A DNA stretch of 64,000 nt, taken from contig CM077163.1 of NCBI GenBank assembly GCA_039583875.1, positions 235,406,646 through 235,470,645 on the forward strand, read 5' to 3'. The notes below the pieces were generated by a model, which was given only the letters and a program-made list of their open reading frames with translations, was not told the origin of the DNA and did not search any database. Positions 39,401-48,400 of the stretch are shown piece after piece (positions within the stretch are counted from its first letter, which is position 1; every line of letters begins with the position of its first letter). The DNA is from Platanthera guangdongensis (lineage: Eukaryota; Streptophyta; Magnoliopsida; Asparagales; Orchidaceae). The translations under genes were made by a program, and so were the position numbers.

Positions 39401-42400
39401 ACACCCTTTGGTTAAACATTCACTTTCCAACTTTACCCTTCTTTATTAAAAAATTTCCAATTTTTAAAATGTGTTTTTTCTTTTATTTTTAAAAAAATGT
39501 GCCCACATATAGGTAAAGTCCTCTGCCAACAATAAAAAATGTGCTCTCCCCGCCCCTCAAAAACCCCCGTCACACAACAAAAACAAGTGACAAACTGAGT
39601 ATAATGCTCGGGGTTTTGAGAGAGGCAGGAGTTTCATTGCTCTGGGGCAATATCGTGGCCAGAGTAATGTTGCACTAGATACTGGGGGTTCCCCGTGTAC
39701 TATCGCGATCGGGATGTTGTCGTAGTTAGTCGTAGGAGTGGAGCCCCGTTCCTATCACTCGTACTTTTAAATGCGAGTTTAATTAAAGCAAGAGACAAAA
39801 TCCAACAAAGCAAGTATAGAGTGCAACCACACAAGTTTAGCAATTCACTTCAATTACAACAGTGCAATTTATTCAACAACGAACAAACATTCAATAATTG
39901 ACAATCACCCGAGTATCAATAAAACGTGTGAAATAATCCAATCAAGTAGAAAAAATACAATCACATGAAGTTTCCTTTGGATAAAGGAGGGAAAACTGAT
40001 CTACGCTAAGCGGAGATGAACCCAAAATTCAAGAAAGAACTCATTGACTATGAAAGGTAAGGTGGTAAAAAGAAGATTTAGGGAGGCTGGATACTCCTCG
40101 CATGCACAAACATTGCAAAGGTGGTGGCGGCTAGCAAGAAGAACGTCTTTGTGTGGATAAAGGATGTGACGTCAAAATCAATGGAGAGACGGGGAAAGAA
40201 AATCTGAGAAGTGGAGAGGAAGATAGTGGAAAAGGACGGAGAGAACCCACGGTTCTCTTGGTAGGAAGCTGCGTAGAAATTAGGTTTTTGATTTCTTTTA
40301 CTTTTTACACTACTTGTAGATTTTGGGCTTGTTCGGTGTGGATGTTGGGCGGTGCGGATGAAATCCACAGCATTTCCGTGGTAATTAGGGGCGGGGAAGA
40401 TCCCCGCCGCCAGACCGCGGCCCCGCCAAACGTGCGGAAACCGCAACCGGGCGGTGTCGTCTGCGAGACCGGCGTGGATCAGCCCCACCAAACGGGGCCT
40501 TTATAAAGTGGGTGGCGGCATATTGTTCACGGGAATTAATCAAGGGGCCTCTCCATGAGCTGCTCACTTGAGTTTCAATTGTAGATCTATAAGGGCCCCC
40601 ACAGGGGTCTCCTGAATGGGAATAGAATTCTTTCTCAACCGGGATCTCCAAAGAAACATATCATACTCCTTGTAGTTCAATTCCCTTTGAGACTTATGTA
40701 TGTGTTGTATCAAAAGCCCAATAACTCTTATTAAGCCCCTGATTCATTCTGGTGTTGCATCCTAATATTTAAAATAGACATCTTTTCAAGGCCTGTTTTA
40801 CAATTTTGTCATTGTAAAACTCATGCTTGAGGTGGAATGAAAAAAAAAGGTATCGAGAATTTGACCAAAATCTATTGTCTACGGGCAACAGCTCCCGATA
40901 ACAAATGCATGTTCCCATTTGACACCCTTCTAGCCTATCCTTCCACTTTCAACTCTCAGAGCGGCTTACATCTACCTGAGAGCCATTCTATCTACTCTTT
41001 TATTCTTTCACCCTCTTCTAGTCTTCTTCCAAGAGTGTGAAAACTAAAAGAGCAAAAAGGAAGAAATTCTCAAGTAATGTTGTCTTAAATAAATAAAAAA
41101 TGTGTCCTCTCATTTATTGAAGATTTGTTTTTAATAACGGTGGTCTTTAAATTTGATATGCATAATTTCAGTTACAATCATGCCTTCTGTGATTGATAAT
41201 TGTTGAAAGAGCCCAAAGCTTGTATGTATTATTTCAGTATGTAAATACAAGGAGAGAATACAAATATATAGGAGAGAAGAGAGAAGAATAAATCCTATAC
41301 ATGATGTGGGACTAAAGAAGGAGGAGGAAAAATGGGCCATCAAATGGGCCTTTTACATGGGCTTTTCTAATACTCCCCCGCAAGCTGGAGCGTACAAGTC
41401 GTATGCGCCAAGCTTGGATAGGCACTGATAGAAGAGGGTACTAGGTAGAGCTTTGGTGAGGATGTCAGCAACCTGTTCAGTACCCGGAACGTGCTTGAGC
41501 TCGATCTTCTTCATGTGGACTTTCTCTCGGATGAAATGACAATCTACCTCAATATGCTTCGTTCTTTCATGGAAGACCGGGTTTTTGGCAATATGTATGG
41601 CAGCTTGACTGTCACAAAGGAGGAGAGCTGGTGAAGGTAGTTTAACTCCAAGGTCGGTAAGGAGACTCTCAATCCATGTGAGTTCAGAGACCACAGCAGC
41701 CATTGCCCGATATTCTGCTTCTGCTGAGGATCGAGCAACCACTGCTTGTTTTTTGCTCCGCCAAGTAATCAGATGTCCTCCAAAATAGGTACAAAACCCG
41801 CTAGTAGATCATCGATCGTCGAGGGAGCCAGCGTAGTCGGCATCAGAGTATGCCACTAGTGTAGGAATGGAGGATGAGGTTTTGTATACAAGTCCTTGGC
41901 CAGGAGCTGTCTTAAGATATCTGAGAATGCGTTCCACAGCCTGGAGATGAGAGCTTCGAGGAGAGTGCATATAGCGACTCACAAGTCCCACAGCGAAAGA
42001 TATATCAGGTCTTGTAACTGTTAGGTAGATAAGCTTCCCAACTAGACGACGGTAATATTCTGGATTTGGTAGAAGCGAATCAGAATCTGATCCCTGAGCA
42101 CATATTTTGTGATTTGCATCCATGGGAGTGTTAATAGGTTTGCAACCAGAGTAGCCTGCATCATGAAGAAGATCCAGGCAATATTTGCGCTGAGAGAGAA
42201 CCAACCCATCTGACCGTCTGGCCACTTCCAGACCGAGGAAGTACCGAAGAGGACCCAGATCTTTAGTTTGGAAGACGGAGCTCGGATGTAGCTTAACGGC
42301 CTGTATGCCGTCCAAGTCACTGCCAGTAATAATGATGTCGTCGACATATACCAACAGGAGAACCGTACCAGTGGCCTGGTGACGAGTAAACAATGAGAAG

Positions 42401-45400
42401 TCAGCCGAGCTGCGAGTGAAGCCAATGTCCCGGAGAGCTTTGCTGAACTTGTCGAACCATGCCCGAGGGGATTGTTTGAGACCATATAGAGATATGAGAA
42501 GATGACAAACCCGTGACTCCCCCGTGGTCTCAAACCCGGGAGGTTGTTGCATGTAAACCGTTTCCTGAAGGTCGCCGTTCAGGAAAGCGTTCTTGACGTC
42601 GAGTTGAAACAAGAGCCACTGGCGATGGACAGCCACAGAGAGGAGAATGCGGACCGTGTTGAGCTTACCGACCGGAGAGAAGGTCTCGTCATAGTCTAGC
42701 CCCGGTTGCTGGGTGAAGCCACGAGCAACCAACCGAGCTTTGAGGCGATCAATGGTCCCATCAGGAGCATGTTTAATGACGAAAACTCATTTGCACCCAA
42801 CGGGTTTCTGGAAGGGAGGAAGGGGCACCAGGGTCCAAGTCTGGTTGGCCCAAAGAGCAGCCATCTCTTCTTCCATGGCCGCACGCCACCCAGGATGTTG
42901 AAGAGCGTCCTGGACAGAAGTAGGAATAGAGACCGAGGAGAGCGAAGTAGCCAAGGCCTGAAGAGGTGGAGAGAGGCGATGGAGAGAAACATAGTCCGCC
43001 ATTGGATGAGCGGTAGAGGCCGACACCGGAGCAGCAGAACACGGAGAAGCCGAGGTCGAAGCCGACTGCAGAGGAGCAACGGGAGGAAGAGGGCGACGAG
43101 CATAGACCCGAATAACTGGGGGTCGAGGAGGGTCAATGGTGGGAGGAGGCGGAGGGATGGTGGGAGGTGAGTGGACGTGGATCACCGGCCGGGGAAGGGA
43201 GGGTGGTGTAGTAGGTGGTGGTAGAAGTGGTGGCAAAGGAGGAGGGAAGAAGGGTTGATCCTCCCGGAAAGTAACATCAGCCGAAACAGAGACCTTCCGG
43301 GTGATCGGAGAGTAGCAAACATAGCCTTTTTGGGTACGGGAGTACTCGACAAAAATGTGTTTGGCCGCACGGGGATCCAGTTTGTCAAGAGTGGGGCCCA
43401 GTTTATGGACAAAGCAGGTACAGCCGAAAACCCGGGGGGTGAGGGGGAAGGCGGGTGTGGAGGGAAAAAGAAGGCTGAAGGGGGTAGCGTTTTGGAGAAC
43501 GGGAGAGGGGAGTCGGTTGATAAGAAAACATGTTGTGGACACCGCAAGTTCCAGAAGACTTTGGGAACGTGCATGTGAAGCATGAGAGAGCGAGCCACAT
43601 CGAGCAAGTGGCGGTTCTTGCGTTCAGCGACCCCGTTTTGTTGAGGGGTGTGGGGACAGGAGGTCTGGTGAACAATACCGAAGTTTGCGCAGAGAGTGAC
43701 AAACTCGTGGCTAGTATATTCCCGAGCATTATCAGAGCGGAAAGTTTTAATGGTGGTAGAGAATTGCGTACAAGTCTCTAACACAAAGGCCTGAAAGACA
43801 CGAGGAAGCTCAGAGCGATCATGCAGGAGATACAACCAAGTAGTACGAGAGTAATCATCAATAAATGTTATAAAATAATGATAACCAGAAATGCTAGAAA
43901 CTTTATAGGATCCCCAAATATCAGAATGTATTAAATCAAATGGAGCAGAGCTCCTAGTACAATGAGCTGGATAAGAAGAGCGAGGCTGTTTGCCAATAAT
44001 ACAAGAATCACATTTAAAAACAGGAAGAGAAAGGTCGGGAAGCGCCTTCTGCAGGATAGGTAGAGGGGCATGCCCAAGCCGACAATGCCAATCAGACGAG
44101 GAAACGGAGGAAAGGGATGTGGGAGAGACATCGAGGAGGTAAAGCCCGTTCTGCAGCCGACCCCTACCAATGGTAATCCGCGTCTGCCGATCCTGTATCA
44201 AAAAACCAGAAGAGGTGAAGGTGATAAAGCAATTCATATCAGTAGTAAGACGACCAACAGAGAGTAAATTAAAAGGCGAGGCCGGCACATAAAGAACGGA
44301 GCGAAGAGAGAGAGAGGGAGGAAGGAGGAGATCCGCGCAGCCGGAGACTGGGACAAGCGCACCATTGGCCACAGTAATAGACGGGGGGTGAGCAGCAGCA
44401 GAGAACTGGGGCGGCCGCATGGAAGTGATGTGGTGGGTGGCTCCCGAGTCCAGGATCCAGCGAGAGCTGGAAGAGAGACAGGCAGTACCTGCAGCGGAGG
44501 TGGAGACAATACCTGCATGGGAGGTGGAGGCATGGGAAGCAGAAGGGGGGTTGAGGAGCCCCTGGAGTTGTTGCAGCTGAAGGCGAAGAGCCTCAAGATC
44601 CGTACCAGTCGGAGGAGAGCTATCGGTAACAGCAGCAGTAGGCGGGCGAGGGGGGTAGCCATGTTTCTTGTGACAAACGGCTTCAGTATGGCCATCCCGG
44701 CCGCAGTAGGTGCACTTGGGCCGTCCGCGGCCACCACGGCCCCGCCCACGGGAGCCCGTACGGCCACCCCGAGGAAAGGAGGGTTGTGGGAGTAAAGGAG
44801 GAAGGGCCTGCTGAAGAAGGGCCGGCGAGGGTGGTGCAGGAGCCTCCGGTGGAGGTGGTACGCGAAGTAACATCGAGCAGACATCAGAGAAAGAAGGGGT
44901 AGTGGGTGAAGCCAGAACCTGGGCCCGAATACTATGTAGGTGTGGCGGGACGCGAGCCATAATCATAGCAATACAAACAGCCTCCTTCTGGGCGCGTTGG
45001 GCAGCGAGATCAGTAGTCGCGGGCTGGTGCTGAATCCAGGCTTCCGTGAGAGTTTTAGCATGGGCCACGAAGGAGGTCATGTTCAGAGCTTTGCCAACAT
45101 CCAAGGCTTGAAGATCAGTGAGGATGTCGAAAAGGTGTTGAAGGCTGTCCTTCCCGGAGTACAGCGAATGAAGTTCATCCCACATGGCTTTAGCAGTCTC
45201 ATGATACATGATCATCTGGTACGGCTCACCCTCGACCGAGTTCAGGATCCAAGTCTGGACACGACCGTCATTGCGGAGCCAATCATCAGTAGAAAGAGTT
45301 GGTGGGCCCTGGGTAAGGTGACGGGCAAGGCCCTTGGCCTGTAAGACCCGGCGGACAGAGTGGACCCAGAGAATGAAATTGGCCTTGCCAGAGAGAGAAA

Positions 45401-48400
45401 TAGTAGTAATCCGAAGCTCATCTCGGAGTTCGAGAGGAGCCACGTGGTCGGCAGGGGGTTGAGCGGTAGTGGAGTCGCTGGAGGACATGGCGACTGAAGA
45501 GCAGCAGACAGCAGGGCTCGGAGAGAACAACCCGCAGCGGTCTGGAGGTCGCGGCGGTCTGGAGGTCGCGGCGGTCTGGAGGTCGCGGCGGGTTGAGTGA
45601 GGCCGCGGCGAACAGGAGCAGTCCGCGAGAGGAGAGCGCGGCGAGTTGGAAGAGGTCGCAGCTCAGTGGATCAGATCGCAGCTGGTGAGAGCAGAGCTGG
45701 AGCAGTTCGCGACAGAGGCCGCGGCGAACTGGGGGCAGGTCGCGGCAGCGGACAGGAGCAGTCCGCAAGAGGTCGCGGCGAACTGGGGCAGGTCGCGGCA
45801 GAGGTCGCGGCAGAGGTCGCGGCGAACTGTGGGCAGGCCGCTGGAAGAGGAGCACAGTGGATACGAGCAGAGTCCGCAGCGGACAGGAGCAGTCCGCAAG
45901 AGAAGGCGGAGAGAGAGAGAGAGAGTCCGCGAGCAGAGGCTCGAGCGGACAGAAAAAGAGCCCGCAGCGGACAGGACTGATCGTCCGAAGCGGATAGAGA
46001 GAGGTGGGCCCCACGAGTCAGAGCAGAAGATGGCTATAAGAAGCCTGAGGAGGGTGGAACCACGGAGGGAGAGAAGAGGAGCGGAATCAGAAGGGCAGTC
46101 CGCACGAGACTGGAGCGGATGCAGGAAGGCAGTCCGCACGAGACCGGACGGACAGAAGCAGAGGGGCAGTCCGCAGGAGACCGGGCGGACAGAGAAGGGG
46201 CAGTCCGCGGCTAGACGCAACCTGGCTCTGATACCATGTTGAAAGAGCCCAAAGCTTGTATGTATTATTTCAGTATGTAAATACAAGGAGAGAATACAAA
46301 TATATAGGAGAGAAGAGAGAAGAATAAATCCTATACATGATGTGGGACTAAAGAAGGAGGAGGAAAAATGGGCCATCAAATGGGCCTTTTACATGGGCTT
46401 TTCTAATAATAATTAAGGAGGAATTATGATCTCAGCTTTAAAACGTGCAAAATAACATTATAATCACATTGTAAAAACTGACAAGTCAAACCTAAATACT
46501 GAAACGTAACACTAACAGAAATAAAATAACAACACAACAGCGTTGGCAGTAAAGATAAATGGAAGAGCCAGTCAACTGTATAGAAGTAATTTCCACTAAA
46601 ATAACTACACCTGCCTATAGAACTGTTGGTTTAAAGCATCAATCAGTAAAAGATTACTCGTAAAAAATGTAAAATTAAATGTCAGTTTCACCAAAGGATT
46701 CAAATGAGTTCCAAGCGTTTCTTTTTTACATAACTCAGTTATTGGAATCTGGAATCTATTTTATATCACAAGGAAAAGTAACAAATTACTCCTAGGTTGA
46801 ACTACAAAATTTGATGATTAATTAGATCATACCTTGATTTTTTTCCCTGTATTTATGTTGATGATGAAGTCACCCTTTTTTATAATACCTTCATATATTC
46901 TGCCAACAAAGGAAACAGATTTAAGCATGGATTTTTCATGTTCAATGCTGAAACGAATAGACAAGTAAATAGGCAAAGAAAAAGGAAATGTAGAAGCACA
47001 AAAACAGTTATAAATACCTTAAATAAGTCAACTGGCCAAAGCGTCCCTCTTCTAATTTAAAAGCCAGAGCAACAAGAGGTCCAGATGGATTTCCAGATAA
47101 CAGAACCTACAAAAAGAACTCAAAGACAAAAAGTTAATATAACTCATCAAATATTAGATTCAAAGAAATATCCATGCCAAGCAATGCATATATATAGATC
47201 GCTATGTACCTTCTCTTCAGACTTATTCTGGTCCAAGGCATAATTTTCAACTTCAATGGGACAGGGCAAAAAATTAAGAACTCCATCTAGTAGAGGTTGT
47301 ACACCCTGCAGAATTCAAATTGCATTAAATCATGGAAAGATAATTTGAGACACCAATCAAAATTAAACGCATAACTAAACCGCATGGGGCATCATGTTAT
47401 TTTTTTTTTTGCATGTGTTGTGCATGCTTTTCGCACACATTTATATTATTTTGCGCATGTTATTAAAGCCAGTAAGTCTGTATTGCGCATATCTATCACG
47501 CTTGTTGTCAAGGCTTATTGTTGGGGTGATCGTCTAGTAAGTTCTTGAATAAATGATCTAACAAGTAGGCCAACTGTTAAATGGTGCAAGCAAGGATATT
47601 AAAACATGTTAATGAGTAATCTTTTAAAAAACACTGAAATTAAAGAAATAAAATATCATATTTTAATTTTAGGAATTATTATTAAAGAGATTATTGATAA
47701 TCGCTCAAATAAATTCCTCCTTTGATTTCTATGTATCTCAAAGGCAAAAATTAACTAATTGAGCTTCTGCCAAATAAACCCCTTTGAGTAAATTAACTCT
47801 AAATCCAAATCTTTATTTAAACCAGCCCCTCCCTTATTATATATAGGACACGACTCGGGAAATAAATTGAGAACAAAATTTCCTCTGTTTCTCGAGATAC
47901 CCAGCCGACACCCATCCCTTTTGATCTCACTCCCAGCCGCATTACCGGCCTCACTTAAGCCCACTTCTATCCACTGCCATCAAATTGCCCAGCCTCTCCG
48001 CCACCGAGCGGACACTGCTCTCCCATCCTCAGATAGAGTTGATGAGCTCTTCGTCGGATCCAGAGCTTCCATCCGCCAACGCTACCGTTTTTGAAGATGT
48101 CAGCAGTTTCCTCTCCCGTCTCCCTCCCGTCAACCCCGATATACTTTCGTCCCTCTTCGGTCCTTATCCAACCCTAATCCACAATTGGTTTGCTTTCTGA
48201 GTGGTCCTCCTTTCCCATGTCGGCCCGAAGCCACTACTCGTCATGCTCAGCCTCACTTGTTTGAAGTTCAGATCCTCATCCAACAGCCTACCCAACCCCT
48301 ACATAGTAGAAACCAGAGATTCTAGCATGCCCTGCGGACTCATCACTGTGTTTACGAGCCTAGCATATACCTCACACACTCTCTCTTACTCGTATTTTGT

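Larger units (their letters stand above)
14156..41150 (+). mobile_element. Old LTR retrotransposon hosting many later insertions
   Basis: Two diverged homologous blocks 25 kb apart in the same order: 14156-15313 and 40524 to about 41100. Shared landmarks are GGGGA-CTCCTTGAATGGGA, CCTAATATTTRAAATAGAC, GCTTGAKGTGGAATGA and GAGAATTTGAC. After the left block, ATTTGGTACAAGAGAC resembles a tRNA-Met primer site. A plus-strand gag-like stretch (about 15770-15860, [11 protein letters not shown]) and an RNase H tail-like stretch (38520-38580, [10 protein letters not shown]) fit the same orientation. Left flank is TAATA; the right border is unclear. Inference: both blocks are LTRs of one element later filled by younger insertions. 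Confidence 0.45.
41201..46408 (-). mobile_element. Young Ty1/copia retrotransposon with identical LTRs
   Basis: 5208 bp. LTRs 41201-41372 and 46237-46408 are 172 bp and identical base for base. Perfect flanks ATAAT (41196-41200, 46409-46413). Element-strand LTR begins TATTAGAAAAGCCC rather than TG and ends CTTTCAACA. Primer site for tRNA-Met beside the 5' LTR; TTGCGGGGGAG polypurine tract beside the 3' LTR. The interior carries a nearly complete gag-pol with one frameshift and two stops. Identical LTRs imply very recent insertion. Confidence 0.95.
13234..46832 (-). other. MEFG1: 33.6-kb EF-G intron filled by nested elements
   Basis: Donor GTATGA at 46832, acceptor TTTTCAG at 13234. Flanking exons join in frame inside domain II. 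If the outer old LTR element (14156 to about 41150) and the copia at 41201-46408 are removed, about 1.4 kb of native-looking AT-rich intron remains (13234-14155, a few bases near 41195, 46414-46832). Confidence 0.88.

Noticed and set aside
45418..46379. Long Arg/Leu/Pro-rich ORFs in the copia leader
   Set aside because: They overlap on both strands in GC-rich short repeats between primer site and gag start.
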